Shown: piece after piece, positions 13,408 to 26,200 of the stretch | Position numbering within the stretch: the stretch's first letter is position 1 | Layout of the letters: every line of letters begins with the position of its first letter | Source: Desmodesmus armatus | Lineage: Eukaryota > Chlorophyta > Chlorophyceae > Sphaeropleales > Scenedesmaceae | DNA length: 64,000 bases | Assembly: GCA_007449985.2 (NCBI GenBank) | Contig: VIIQ02000564.1 | Location: forward strand, 62,001 to 126,000 | Reading direction: 5' to 3' | The notes under the pieces: generated by a model | The model's input: the letters and a program-made list of their open reading frames with translations, nothing else | Databases searched by the model: none | Told to the model about the DNA's origin: nothing | Position numbers and translations under genes: made by a program

Positions 13408-15638
13408 ATGAACGCTCAAATTGCCATGCGGGTTGGGCAGATGCTGTATGGCACCAGTCTCAAGAGGGCTGTGCTGCTGCCACCCACCCAATCAGTGGTG
13501 CCTGACTTTGCAAGGCCATTCAGAACCACTACAGTACAGATGGGCAGGCGTTCAGCTAAGATTGCAGGCCGAAAGGTACTGTATGGACTGCACTGGCTGT
13601 GTCGTAGTGGCTGCCAGGCTGGCCCTGATGCACCCCTGAGCCTCAGTGGGCTGCATAGTAGGTGGGCCTGGTTCCTGACTGCATTGTTCTGTGCTTGCTG
13701 ATGTGTTTGCAGGGCAAAGCAGATGCCAAGAAGGCCAAAATTTATGGCAGGATTGGCAAGAAGATCATTCAGCTGTGAGTGGTGCTGAGCTTTGGCTCCA
13801 TTGCCAACAGATTCAACCTAGCATCAAGCATTGTTGCTCCAGTGCCAGCAAGCTACCCAGTGCAGAGGGCTGCCTGGTCCACTGACCAAAACCCTCTAGG
13901 CTACAGAAAAGCAACCAGCCACCCAGTGCTAGCAGAGTAATGCCGTGGCAGTCTCAGAGCAGGGCAGGGTCATTTGTGGCCACGTGTGTGGGCCGCTCAA
14001 GCAGCAATTGCACGTTTGCTGACCCCAACTTATCAAGCCTGCTGGTCCTGCTTGCAGTGTGAAGGCAGGCGGCCCAGACCCTGTTGCTAACAGCAAGCTG
14101 TCAGACCTGTTGAAGCAGGCCAAGGAGCTGGGGGTGCCCAAGGACGTCATTGAGCGCAACTTGAAGAAGGCATCTGATGCAAAGCAGGGAGACTTCCAGG
14201 AGTGCATGTAGGTGGAAGCAACAGCAGCAGCAGCTTGACGGCATGCAGGCAGCGCTCACCTTCTCCTGCAGGCATCAGTGCTAGTGTTCAAACCAAGGCA
14301 GTTGCAACCCCACCAGCAGTTGAGGTATTGGCCCCGTGACTCAGTCCAATTGAGGCGGCTTGCAGTTTGTGCTTTGCTTTTTGAAATACTCGAGTCTCTG
14401 TCCTGTCCTGCTGCCCCGCAGCTATGAGGCGTACGGTCCAGGCGGCACAGGCTTTGTGATTGAGGCGCTCACAGACAACGTCAACAGGACAGCAGGTGCG
14501 GCAGTGCCAGTGCTCAGGCGTCCTTGTCCACCTTTTTTTTGCACACACCCTCCCAACTCGCAGTCAGCTAAGCTCGGGGCCTTTGAAGGCATCCTGCTTT
14601 GCAGCTACTGCCTGTCAACTCTGACGGTCATTCTGCGCCACTATCATCGCCGAAGACCGTGCATGCCTGAGGCTGACATGCAAGAAAAGCAGCTTTGATG
14701 CAAGTACGACTGTCCTGCCATGCCGCACTGCCGCATTTGTTTTTCAGGTGACGTCAAGTCAGCTATCACCAAGGGCGGCGGCAAGCCGGCTGACAGCGGT
14801 TCAGTCATGTTCAACTTCATGAGGCAGGGTCAGGTGTTGGTCAGCGGTGCTGATGAGGACGAGCTGTTTGAGGCAGCCATAGAGGCAGGGGCAGACGATG
14901 TGCAGCCGGTGTTTGATGAAGAGGGGCAGCCCACAAGCGACTTCAAGGTGCGTGCCAGGCACCAAGCAGCAAAGCTTGCTGGTGAAGGCTGCCACTGGCA
15001 GCCTTCTGGAGAGAGGCAGCAGCATGGTGCTGACGGTCATGCCCTGCGGTGGTGCAGCGCAATCAAACAGCCCCACTGCATATGCGCATGTCCAGCAGCA
15101 ATGCAGGAGAGACTGTCCAGCAGTCAGCTGCTAAACTGTCAGTTGCAGCAGATGATTGTACCGATTGCCTTTGCCTTGTGCCCTGTTGCGCAGGTGTTCA
15201 CACAAGTCGAGGTGTTTGCTTCTGCCATCAGCAAGCTGCGGGAGTTGGGCTTCAACGTCAACACGGAAGAGAGTGAACTGGTGTACCGCGGCACAGCAGG
15301 TGCGCTAGCGCGTCATGAGGCCAGCTTGTGGCCTGACGTTTCACCTGCTCTTCTGTGTACCACAGCCTGCACAGGTGCACAGCCGTCATGTTGTGGTCGC
15401 TAGCACCCAGCGCCAGCCAGCAGGGCAGCAACACCCAGCACCGCTGCTCCAGCACAACACATCACTGTGCACAATGTATCATTGCTTGCCGCCCCCATCT
15501 CCACTGTCCCGTGCGTTCCATGCAGAGGTTGCCGTGGAAGAAGATGCATTTGCGAAGTGTGAGGCTCTGATGGACCGCCTGCTGGAGCTGGATGATGTTG
15601 ACTCTGTCTACACAAATTGCGAAGGCCTCAGCTCGTAG
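13408..15638 (+). CDS. TACO1: YebC/TACO1-family protein, probably organellar
   Basis: The family relieves ribosome stalling or activates translation in bacteria and mitochondria (older annotation: transcriptional regulator). Exons: 13408-13575, 13713-13774, 14058-14207, 14422-14495, 14748-14947, 15194-15299, 15526-15638, summing to 873 nt (290 aa) with all phases fitting. The first 45 or so residues resemble a targeting peptide. The conserved core then starts at MGRRSAKIAGRKG, followed by KIYGRIGKKI, IYEAYGPGGTGFVIEALTDN and SGSVMFNF, and ends in the ferredoxin-like C-terminal lobes. Bacterial YebC is about 245 aa, so the extra length is the N-terminal extension. Lys/Arg/Ser content without acidic residues in that extension suits either mitochondrion or plastid; the sequence does not decide. 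The ATG is the first one upstream in frame. Confidence 0.94.
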
Positions 15639-16084
15639 GCAGCAGCAGATGGCTATGGTGTTATTGATATGAATTGTGGTTTACGGCTTGTTGAAGGCAG
15701 CAGCAGTCCATTGAAGGCTGCATTACTGCTGAGGATCGTGCATCATATCGGCACAGGCAAACAGGCTGCAGCACAGACCAGTTCAAATTCGGAGCATACG
15801 TGCATCCCAGATTCGTTGTGGTGATGCTGGAAAATCCTGGGGCCACTGTGTCTGTACGTCAGATGGAGATGTACTGCCACCGCATTCAAACTGGTCCGCC
15901 TCATCGCCGATCCTCGCCATTCACATCATATACTGGTGATACTGGTCCAAGTGACACTTTCAAGCGACTGTCGTCCCCCTGTTTCGCTTATTCAACTGCA
16001 ACAGTAGTTGGGTGGTTACAGGAGTTTACTTGCAGCTGTTCATGTCGATCGATTAGGCATTTGGTAGTGGTCTTCCTGTCATGC
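15639..16084 (+). other. Spacer between the YebC gene and the sulfotransferase-like gene
   Basis: 446 bases hold the 3' end of one gene and the start of the next on the same strand. No TGTAA was found here, so the YebC 3' end is not located. A frame open upstream of 16085 lacks protein-like composition. Confidence 0.4.
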
Positions 16085-19000
16085 ATGAGAGTTTTCAGTG
16101 TCTCTAGCATCGGTTGGGTGTGGCACCTGGCCCTACTGCTGGCTATCTGCCTGCTGTGTGCAGCAGACACGACCACATTTGATTCACTTCCTCTGATACA
16201 GCAGCACGCACAGCATCTGACAACCTCAGATCTCGCTGAAGCTATCAGCCTACATGCAGATATCCTCGCTAAACACAACATCAGACGGGAGGCGCATGCT
16301 CTTCAGCAGTATGTTGAGCAGCTGCGAGCAGTACTGCAGCCAGACTGCTGTGACTACTTCACAGCCCTGCCCACAGTCAAGGGTCTGGCAACAACGCTGT
16401 CAGACGTGCTGGACCTGCGCCTCCCAGCAGCCTTTCGGCCAGTGCTGCGGCGTAGCTATGTGGGGGCCATCTGGCTGCTGCAGCGCAGTAGGTTCTTCAA
16501 ATGGGACACCAGCGCCCTGCAGAAGTCAGCTTTGTCTGGCATGCAGAAGTAAGTGATGAAGCACGACACAGGTTGTACTGCAGACCCTTGGCGTCGATGT
16601 TCTGCCACGGTCCTGGTATCATTCCCAGACCTGCCGTTAGCCCTGTCGGATCACTGAGTCAACATGCAGAAGAGACATGACATAGCACTCACATGCTGCC
16701 CAGCAAACATGCATGAAGGGACAACTGCGCGAACTTTCTGCACTTGGTCATGCCGTGCCGTGCTGTTGCAGGTTGTATGACGAACACGTAGCAGTTGCCT
16801 CTGGCCGTCCCAGCAAGTTCCACCACATCAGCAAGGCGGGCGGCACCACCCTGTGCTACCTTGCCTTTGAGAATGGCTGCAGCGGGCCACGCATGAGCAA
16901 GAAGGACAACTGCCTGCTGGATACAAGGTGAACCCATATGGGCCATGCATGGCCTCACCCGTCCTGCAGGTGTGCAGGCAGTGTGCTGACACTGCTGCGG
17001 ATGGCAGCCCCCTGCAGCTGTGCTGTATGCTGGCACAGCAGACGCCTCATGGTTTGGCCTTGCATGCTAGCTGGGGTCAGAGTAGTAGCGACTAATCAGG
17101 ACGCCAATGGCCTTCAGTCAGGTAGCCACTACCACGTGCAGCTGGACAGATGCAGGATGTTTTGCTGAGGACGCAATAGCGACCAGTCGTTCCTGTGGGT
17201 GGCACATGTATGCAGCTGGCGCCGTTTTTGTAGCGCACTCAGGTCATTTGGCAGGGGCTCTCAGCAGTCCATGTGGTGGAGTCCAAGTCAACAATGCAGC
17301 TGTCCCTTGCACCAACTGTCTGCAACGGTGCTGTAGCCGCCCGCATGTATGCACCTTATATGCCGTGCTGTCCTTTGCTGTGCCGCTCTGACTGCAGTGC
17401 TGATAGCCCGGTGTGGGTGCTGCGGCACAACGTCACCCTGGCCAACCGGCTAACCCCAATACCCCCCCTGCCCCCAGCACCCCCGCTGCTGCCAGACCCA
17501 ATGGCAGAAGCAGAGCGGCTGCGGCTAGTGGAGCTGAGCCAGCGGATAGCGCGGTCACGCAGCTACGACTGGTGGATGTATGACTGCACTGGGGGGCGCG
17601 CCGGTGGCAGCCTGGGGCGGTCATGCAGTGAGCTGCAGGAGGGAGCTATTGCCAAGTCAGCGACCTTTTTTGCGACTGAGAATGCCCTGCCGACTGAGCA
17701 TGGGCAGCCCAAGGTGTGTGCAAGCAGCGCTGCAGTGCCAGGGTGTTGGCCAATACCAGCATGCAGACGTACTGGTATGTCATACTAATGTGTGTGTGGT
17801 GCTGATCACAGTGCATCGGTAGCGGCAGTGTGCAGCCCAGTACCGCCATGAGCGCTTTGCTCTGCATGCTGCTTGCTGCCCTCAAGCCATGCCCAAAGTT
17901 TGCCTGCAGAGCACACCAGCCCTCAGCCCCCCACCACTCAACCCCCCCGTGCTTCCCACGCTGCTGCTGTTGCAGTTGTGTGAGCAGTTCCTGAATGTGG
18001 TGGTGATGCGTGAGGCCATGAGTGAGGTGGTGTCCCTCATGAACGAGGTGTCCAGTGTGTACACCCGCCTCCTGAAGCAGCACAGGGTCCTTGGCTGGGC
18101 ACCACCCAAGTGGGACCTCACGTGGTGGCAGCAGTGGGCACCCCTCGTGATCAACAGCTATGCCACACGCACACTGCTGGGGGCAGCAGCATACTGCCCT
18201 CCTCAGCAACAGCAGCCGTCACCAGCACCTGTGGTGCCCAGCGGGCATGCCGATGCTGCACAGCATGACAGCAGCAGCTACAGCAGGGAGCTCCTGAGCA
18301 TCAGCAGCAGTGATGGTGTAGGCAGCAGCAGCGGCGGGGGCGCCAGCAGCAGCGGCAGCAGCAATATTGGCAAGCACCCGTGGTCTCTTAGTGAGGATGA
18401 CGTGGTGCGGGCGCTGCATGTGCTGGCCTCCTTTGATGTGGTGCTGGACCTGAGCAGCCGGGAGCTGATGGATGCCTCCGTGGGGAAGCTGCTGGGCTGG
18501 GCTGCCAAGAGCTACAGGGATAGCCAACACCAGCGCAGCGCACATGCCATCACGGCACCTCCTTGGGACCAGCTGGAGCTGATGGCTCGGCAGCTGCCAC
18601 CACCCTTGACAGAGTCGCTGCTGCCGGTGGTGCCTGGGGATGCAGAGCAGGAAAACGGGCTCTCAGACAGCAGCGATGTGGGGAGTGACGGTGCGGAGTT
18701 AAACCCTGATGAGGCAGCTAGGCTTGATGACCTGCGACGGTTGATAGGGGAGGTGCGGGTGCGGCAGGTGTACAGCAGCCACGGGATGAGCAACCTGCTG
18801 CAGCAACTGGGTGAGGAGGTGCCACGCCTGCAGCCGCCGGCAGCAGTGGTTGCTGCGGCTGTGGCAGCACTGGCGGCAGCCAAGCAGGGAGGTATGTCGG
18901 TGCACAACAGCACGGACAGCAGCGGCAACAGCCACCTGCTGGTGCAGCTGCAGGTGGGCAAGGCCGAGGGGCAGCCGGCAGCAGCAGTCAACAGCACAGC

Positions 19001-19274
19001 AGCGACGGCAGGGGGTGACACTGCAGGTGTGGTGTTGTACCATGTGTGGCCCACCCATGGGGTGGTGCTAACAGAGCGTCAGTACCAGCAGCTGCTGCAG
19101 GCCACAGCGGCGGACGCGAGGTTGTACCGCATGAGCCGTGTCCTGCAGGCATTGGATGCGGGGTGGGTGTCTGTGCTGAGCGAGCAGCGCAAGGTGCGCA
19201 AGCTGCTGCTGCAGGTTGAGGAGGATGCCAAGAAAGCGTGTGGCTTTGCTGGACTGAACCACATGCAGCAGTAG
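16085..19274 (+). CDS. Membrane-anchored sulfotransferase-like protein
   Basis: Four exons, 16085-16548, 16772-16927, 17398-17713 and 17976-19274, give 2235 nt and 744 aa in consistent phase. The start ATG is followed at once by one hydrophobic segment (about residues 9-26), as in a type II Golgi anchor or a signal peptide. FHHISKAGGTTL (171-182) matches the 5'-phosphosulfate-binding loop of Golgi sulfotransferases, with Lys176 as the expected PAPS contact. VVVMREAMSEVVS (about 320-332) fits the 3'-phosphate-binding motif, with Arg324 and Ser332 eight residues apart as in the family. Role inferred: transfer of sulfate from PAPS to a secreted glycan or glycoprotein. Odd points are a Ser/Gly/Gln-rich insert after about residue 390, an acidic stretch and a long Ala/Gln-rich C-terminal half without known motifs. 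A P-loop-like protein without sulfotransferase activity is possible. Confidence 0.78.
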
Positions 19275-19639
19275 TGATCCAGGCCGGGGCAATCAGCCGA
19301 GGGGTTGTTGTGGTGCCTTGTGTTTGGTTGCAGCTTGTTGAGTGAGCTGCATTGTTGAAGAGTAAAGTGGTTGGCGGCTTTTTGTGAGCACGGGAGTGTG
19401 GTTTCTGGTTGCTGCATCAACTTGTTGCTTGCGCATGTGCATGCAACAGCTTGCGGGTGTTCAAAGTACGCTTGTTTGATCAGGTCATGTGTTGCAGTCA
19501 GTAACTCACATTGGGACACAGCCATGTGTACTGAGTATGCTTTTGATCATCATCAAGTCTTGTCATGACTGCTCCACTCACAACAGGTTGAATCCCGGCG
19601 CATGCCCTGGATGGTGAAAGTTGCCCTGGACCAACTGGG

Positions 19640-19644
19640 TGTAA
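19640..19644 (+). terminator. Candidate polyadenylation signal of the sulfotransferase-like gene
   Basis: TGTAA lies 366 bases after the stop codon at 19274. Confidence 0.45.
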
Positions 19645-19760
19645 TCTGAACGTACCCACCTGAGCCTCACATGCGTGTTGCTTACAGCCTCAAACCCCAT
19701 GAGCAGGCAAATTTGACTCATGAAACCGTTGATGTCGGTGATTAACTGAATTGGTTGAAT

Positions 19761-19765
19761 TTACA
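19761..19765 (-). terminator. Candidate polyadenylation signal of the NSRP1-like gene
   Basis: TTACA on the plus strand (TGTAA on the minus) lies about 830 bases after the stop codon at 20591. It is the first such motif noticed downstream. Confidence 0.35.
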
Positions 19766-20590
19766 GAGCATATGAGCATAAAGTCGCCCCGTGCAACCCC
19801 ATGGGCATGTAAAGAGGCGCCTCTTCTGCCGGCAGGGTGCTACATGGGCCAGCTATGTGCCTTACGCGTACATGGTTGTCACCACCTGGTTGTGCCTTGA
19901 CCAGTTGCCAACCAGTTGCCTGTTGACGTTGTAAAATGCATGTGTCATGCTGGGCCTTCCATGGTTTCAGCATTCGCATTGTAACAAAATGAGTTACTGA
20001 CATGACCAGGCAAGCACAGTGTGCTGCCATACCCGTACTGAGACTGATTGAGACAAACGCTGTAAAAGCAGGGTCCAAGCCATTTAACTGAGGAATCCTG
20101 CAGTAGCAGGCACCATTTTCCCGACCTGCCATGAAGTAATGCATGCTGGTACGTGCACTGCACGGGCCGGCAAGCTGCACTGGAGCAAAAATTGCACACA
20201 CAAGCGGACGACCAGCATTCAGCAACTGGCAAAAGTAAGCTTGGGACCCAGGTGCCACCTACGATCAGCGCTGGTGACACCTGGGCTGCACAGGTGTGTG
20301 TTGCCAACAGCACAAAGCCCTCAGGAACAGGCAGTATGCACCCTGGACCTGTCCAACCCGTCAAGCTCGCACAACAAGTAACATATCACTAAAGAGCTGC
20401 ACACGCCAGCAGCACCATGTGCTGCCAGTGGTTCATAAGTAAGGCAGCGTTGGGATCTACCAGCCACATGCCACTCCTCCTGTCAGGGCCCAAAGGCTGC
20501 CCATCTGACCTGTCATGCACGATCAGTTGTTGCTGCCGCCCACATGCACAACACAGCAAACGTGAGCAGGGCCAACCCCCACCGCCTGGA

Positions 20591-20682
20591 TCAGCCCTGC
20601 TGCTGCCGCTTGCGAGCCAGGTAGCGCTCACGCGCGGCAGCAACAGCATCCTCCGTGTTTTTGCGCTTGCCTGCCGCCACAG

Positions 20683-20717
<35 letters not shown>

Positions 20718-22426
20718 GCCTGCTCTTGCTGCTGCTGGCTTGCCTGTGGCTGACTGCTACGCTCCTGCTGCTGCTGCTGCCGCTCCTCAGCTCCACTGCT
20801 TGGGGGGCCAGCTTCGTGTGGGTCTGACCGCTCATCTGCATGCTGCTGCTGGTGGCTGCGTCTGCTTGGCTGCGCTTGTCCATCGTCCATGTCGCCTGGC
20901 TGCTGCTCCTGGTCAGCTTCCTGCTGCTGTGGCTGCTGCTGCTGCTGCTCCTCATCGCTGTCACTAGGTGACGATGCACGGGCTGCTGCTGCAGCTGCAG
21001 GGCTGCTGTCTCCTGCTGTTGCTGCTGCTGCTGGCTTGGGTTTCTGTGCTGCGGCTGTGTTGCCGCCCATGGCTATGTTTTTGGTGAGGTTGGTGTAGAA
21101 GTTGTTCATGTGACCCAGCTTAGTGACGTCATTCTGCTCCTCCTCAAGCTCCCTGCAGCACAGCACCAATGCGGCAACAAAGGCAGGATGCACAACAGAA
21201 TGACTTGGTTACTTGTCGAACTCACACACTGGTTGCCCAGTTGCAGGCAGCCATTGACAGGCTTGTGTCTCCAGATGCATCCGATTTCACCAAACCACCA
21301 CAGTCACAGTCAAGCTGCACTGACACAAGGCAGAAATAGCAGCACCCAGCCTGCATGCTGTGCGTGAAAACAGTGTGCAACTTGCAAGCTGCTGAAAGGT
21401 CCCAGGGGGGCTGCAGCTGAAAAGTTGTGCACCATTGGCACTGCTGATGCGTGCTGAGCCAGCTGCACACGTACTTGAGCTTCTGGCTCTCCTGCCACTT
21501 CTTGTCCTCCTCCAGCTTGCGCCTGTATGCACTGGTGATGAACTTTTCTGTGTTGTCATACATGTGGTCCTCCTTCTGGCGCTCCTTCAGCTGCAGCAGG
21601 GAAGGCAGCAGCCAGCACAACCCCCGTTGCTCCCTGTGCTGATCATGAGCTCCAACCCTGCAGCTGCTCAGTGCGTTGGATGTTGTGATTTGCTGACTAT
21701 GCCAAGCTTGGATCATACGTGACTGGGCACTGCTGCCGATCAGGTGGGCTTGTTGTGCTTGTCGGGCCCGACCCTGGCAACTTGTGACCAAATGGGAGTG
21801 CAAGGAACCAGGGTCTGTGTAGGGCCTGTGCAGAAGCTATGAGGATGTGCAGGGGTCATGAAGGACAGCCACTGAGCTTCTGCAGAAACTTACCAGCATC
21901 CTTTCAAATGTTATGCCCTGCTCCTTCTTGCGCACTTCCGCCTGCTCCAATAGGCTGGCTATGTACTTGGGCCTGCGCGCCAGCCGCTCCTGCTGCTTGG
22001 GCACCACTTTCTGCTCTTGCATGCTGTCGTAAAGGGCGTCATACTCAAAAGCATTGGGATCCTCTGCCAAAGCGGCGGCGTACATGTCTTGAACCTGCAG
22101 CCAGGAACAGTGGGGTTAGAGCAGCAGACCCACCCAACTGCTGCTGTACATAAATGCAGCTGTGCTTGATGCCGTCAGGCCTGCTGAAGGCACTGCATGA
22201 AACGGCTGATACGAATTTCTGTAGACCTCACCTTGGTGTCTGCAACTTTGCGTGCAGCCTGCCGGGCTACTTGGGCTTCAATGTTGTCTTCATCAGAGTC
22301 ACTGTCACCTCCAAATGCAGCGAGCCGGCCAGCAGGCTTTGGGGCTGGCTTCTTATCGTCCTTCCTCGTTATCAGCCCGTACTTGACGCCCTTTTGGCCG
22401 ACGAGCATGCCTTGAGGCTTCTGCAT
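20591..22426 (-). CDS. NSRP1: NSRP1/CCDC55-like nuclear speckle splicing regulator
   Basis: Animal NSRP1 is a nuclear speckle protein that influences splice-site choice; the same role here is inferred. Exons in transcript order: 22426-22232, 22094-21894, 21590-21475, 21152-20591 (1074 nt, 357 aa, phases fit). The N-terminal family domain is clear: KYGLI near residue 15, an acidic DSDSDED patch near 41-47, FEYDALYDSM, RRPKYIASLLEQAEVRKKEQ, then EKFITSAYRRKLEED. The extreme C terminus, ARERYLARKR, matches the conserved family end. The middle is Gln/Ala/Ser-rich with a run of 11 CAG codons and replaces the RS-rich region of animals. The start chosen is the ATG before QKPQGM; no upstream in-frame ATG was found. 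The 5' end lies 822 bases from the tail of array copy A on the same strand. Confidence 0.9.
20684..20716 (-). repeat. CTG/CAG triplet run inside the NSRP1-like gene
   Basis: Eleven uninterrupted CTG units on the plus strand are read as CAG on the minus and encode polyglutamine. Such a run can vary in length between strains. Confidence 0.9.
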
Positions 22427-23248
22427 TGCTGTAGTGAACCTTGGATCAGGCACGGAAGTGTATGGATGCGAGGCTCCCGTTGCACCACTGATTGAAGCAG
22501 ACGATAACCGTAATCTCTTGAAATCAATAAGGGCTGAGCCCTCCTGGCTGGGCCACAGGACAGGCTGTCATCTCCAGGGTTTTGCCAGACCCCAAGGGTT
22601 TTGTTGGTCTCTGCAGTGCTCACTGCTGTATGTTGTGGTTTCAGAGGGAGGCACAAAGTTCAAGCAAACTCCTGAGCAACAATCACTTTGTCTTCTTTCC
22701 CTGCTTGATAGCCAGTAACCACAGGTCCCACCATGTCCACACTATGGGTTGGAAATGGATGAAACCGTCATCCTGTGTGCGCATGGCAAGGTACCACTTG
22801 TGCTTCAAGACACCCATGGCATCCCTGTGATTCTGCGTTGTGGCATCAATCCCCTTCTTTTTCCCTGCAGATGCAACCCGCCTTGATGTATGGTCTGCCT
22901 GACTGAAATTGCTCTGGGGCAGAACAGCATCCCTTTCCAACCACACCCCCACAGATCCATTACACAGCTGCGCACTGCAAGGACTGCAAGGCAGCAGCTC
23001 AGAGGGGACTCTCCAAGAGTGCCTGCGAAACCAAAAAAAAATATCACATCACAGCGCCACCAACCAGACTGATGTGCAATCATCGAAGCTTATAGCCAGC
23101 CAAAAGCGAAGCCCCACATCAAACCATACACATAACACTGTGCGCAAACGACACTGTGTGCACAGTGCATGCCAGCTCCTGCCACTGACAATCCTACAGC
23201 AGAGCTTGATGTACAGCAGGCTTGCTTGCCAAGCAGACGGTCTGCCTG
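22427..23248 (-). other. NSRP1-like upstream region and 3' flank of array copy A
   Basis: No exon is seen. TGTAA on the minus strand at 22960-22964 probably ends copy A. The rest is presumed NSRP1-like promoter and 5' UTR. Confidence 0.4.
22960..22964 (-). terminator. Candidate polyadenylation signal of array copy A
   Basis: Minus-strand TGTAA lies about 285 bases after the stop codon of copy A. Confidence 0.4.
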
Positions 23249-26200
23249 TCAGTGCCCGTGCCTCTTCTGCTGCCTGCGCTGTTGCACCTTCAGCTCCTTC
23301 CTCTGCCGCGCAGCCTCCAGCCTCTGCTGCCGCTCCTCCTGCAGCCACCTGCCACCAGCCTCACCTCCCCTGCAAGCCACAAGCTGCCTGAAGATACAGC
23401 CCACCCACACCTGGATGATAACCGTGAACCACCATGAGTGGCTGAGGCTCAGGCTGTCAGGGGCCTGGGCAGCATATGGCTGCAGCAGCTCCAGACACCC
23501 CTCCTGCCACACACCACTGGCAGCACACGCTCGCTGTACCAGGGGGCCAACATACCACGCGGGAGCAGCCCAGCACAGCATCCCCATCACCGCCCCTGCT
23601 GCGCGCTGCACCCACCACCACCCCAGCCGCCTAGCCATGCCGCTGAGCCTTGCTGCCAGCGCTGCCAGCAGCCAACTCAACAGCATCTTCAGCGGCCCTG
23701 GCACAACACATGCCAGGCTGTAGCGGCAGGCTGCAGACAGCAGCTGCAGCCCATCCTGCATCAAGCTGAGGGTGCCGCCCAGGCCTCCTGCCAGCAGCAC
23801 CACAGCAGCCCCCACACCAGCACCCACAGCGCTGAGGGCAGCCTGGGACCCAGCAAAGTGACTGAGCAGCAGCACCCAGCTGCGGACGATAGTGGGGAAC
23901 ATGCCTGCTGCTGCAGCAGGCCACCAAGGGGGGAGCTGGTCCGCCGTGCCTTGCTGTGCTGCTGCCTTTCCTGCTTGTGCTGCTGCCTTGCCTGCTTGTA
24001 ATGCTGGTTTGCCTGCTGGCTGCTCTGTTGCTGTGTCAGTGCACTGGGCACATCTGTCACTGAAGTAGAACACCCAGGAAGCTCCACAGTGCAACAGCAG
24101 TGCCAGGGCAAAAGAGCACACTGTGGCCCACCCTCTGCCTGTGAGGACAATCTGTGTCACAGTGTGACACAGTGCAAAACAACACAGCAACACATGCAGT
24201 CACTTCAGCATGCCGCGTACAGCACCCGGGTACCCCTCGTTACTGACAAGGCGTGCGTACTTCCTTTCTGCAAGCGTGTTGCTGCAGTACACATTGCACA
24301 CCTGCCCCAATTCAGGAGCCCTGCCACCTGAGCCTGAGACAGCCACGCTGTGCAGCTGCAGTACCTCACTTGCATACGTTACTGGCAGTACGTCACTGGC
24401 AGTACCTCGCTTGCAGGACCCACTTGCAGTCCCAGAAGTCTTTCCACATGTATGGACACATCTGCCAGATTGCATGCATTTAGCCTGATTGCTAGTGCCG
24501 GAGGCAAGTAGCCATGCAGTATGCATCATTCAGCCAGTCTGCACGGTGCACAGTGTTTCCACCAGGGACCCACCTGTAGCGGCACCAGTGCAATGCTGCA
24601 GTCCTGTGTGCGCTCTCTGCTGGTGAATTTGGCACAGAAGCAAAACATGGAGTACAAACCTCCAACAAGCATCTGCAGCATCACAAGTTGAAACAGCACG
24701 CTTACACAAACAAAGTGAGGCTCAGCAATGCACCAGAGTCAAGCACAGCACCAAACACCACAGCCACTGCTTGGCAGATTGGCAGCCCCAGTTTCCCGCT
24801 TTAGCCTGCATCTGTACATGTGGCACCATGCAACACCAGCACTCCTGCAACCAACCAACCCCTGATTTGTCGTACACTCCGAGCTGCAAGCACATCACGC
24901 ACATCTATCTGGTAAACTCTCAAGTCAATCCATGTGCTTGGCATGTGTGTGTATCGACTGTCATCAAGTTTAGTGTCTTACACACACATACGTACCTATT
25001 GAATGCACCTCATGTACGACACACAGACAACACTCCACCACGCCCATGGGCACTATGACTGGGGGGGGCAATGCCGTAGCTGCGTGCACAGCTTGTGATG
25101 ATGGCATGCTATGTCTTGCGACATTCACTGTGCTCATCCTCCCTCTCCCCAAACACTTCTCAGCATCCACCTCAGCCACCCCAATCCCCATCCTGCACCC
25201 GTCCCTGCCTCCCTCACCTGCAGTGGGTACCATGAGGGTGGCCTCCACAGCAGCAGCCTCCACAGCCACACCACCACACGCCACAACAGCAGCAGCGCCG
25301 CCAGCACCCAGCCACCCAGGCTGTGCGACCCCAGCTGCCACACACACGTGACCCACACAAGGCCCTCCACCACGCTCCACACCACCGCAGCACTGATGGC
25401 AACCAGCAGCAGCTTGGTGAGCCCTGCCCCAAGGCTATCGTTGTCCTCAAGCTGCTCCCGCCGCCTGTTGAACACAACACCTGCATAGTTTGCCACCTCT
25501 TCGTCCCTGTCGCACACTCCCGGCACGAAGCACACCTTGATTGTTATGATAACAAACAGTGAGAAGCACCAGGCCTGCACACACGCGACAGGGCAGGCGG
25601 GTCGTCATGTCATATAGAGGTAACGGCAACAAGCAGTGCCGCAGCCAAGACCTAGCACGTAAGCCCTTCGAGTCAGCACAGTCGCAGCTGCATGCCCCAT
25701 CATCCTCGACTGCATCATGCATGATGGTCAAACAGCCACCAGAGCTGAGCATTGACTATGCCCCTGTAACAGCAGCAACTGGGTACACGGCGGCCAGTCC
25801 ACCACTCACCACAGTCCACACATTGCCGAGTGCAAGGAACAGGATGGCCACAGCAGCGCCCAAGCACCACAGCACGTTGAGGGGCGGCAGCACCGTACAG
25901 GCCACACGGCACACGCTCAGCGAGAACACCTGACAAGCAGCCACGGCAGCAGTGCATGATGGTGGACCAAAGGCAGCAGCCAGTCAGTCAGTCAGCCAGA
26001 AAATGCTTACAGGCAGCATCGAAGTACCAGAGTGTGCAGTGCCTCTTGGGTACTTGCCAAGTACCCAGTGGGTGTTCACCCAGTGCCGGTTCGTAATGCC
26101 CTTTTTGTTTGAAAAGAGGTGACCCGCAGAAAACTGTGTGACTGGGTGTGCTACCACAGACCCTGGAGTATTTGCCACATATCCTCGGGTTGAAAGCATG

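Larger units (their letters stand above)
19275..20590. other. Convergent 3' ends of the sulfotransferase-like and NSRP1-like genes
   Basis: The two genes point at each other. The plus-strand TGTAA at 19640 and the minus-strand TGTAA at 19761-19765 lie only 120 bases apart, so this stretch is probably two 3' UTRs that nearly meet. No coding sequence is seen. Confidence 0.5.
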
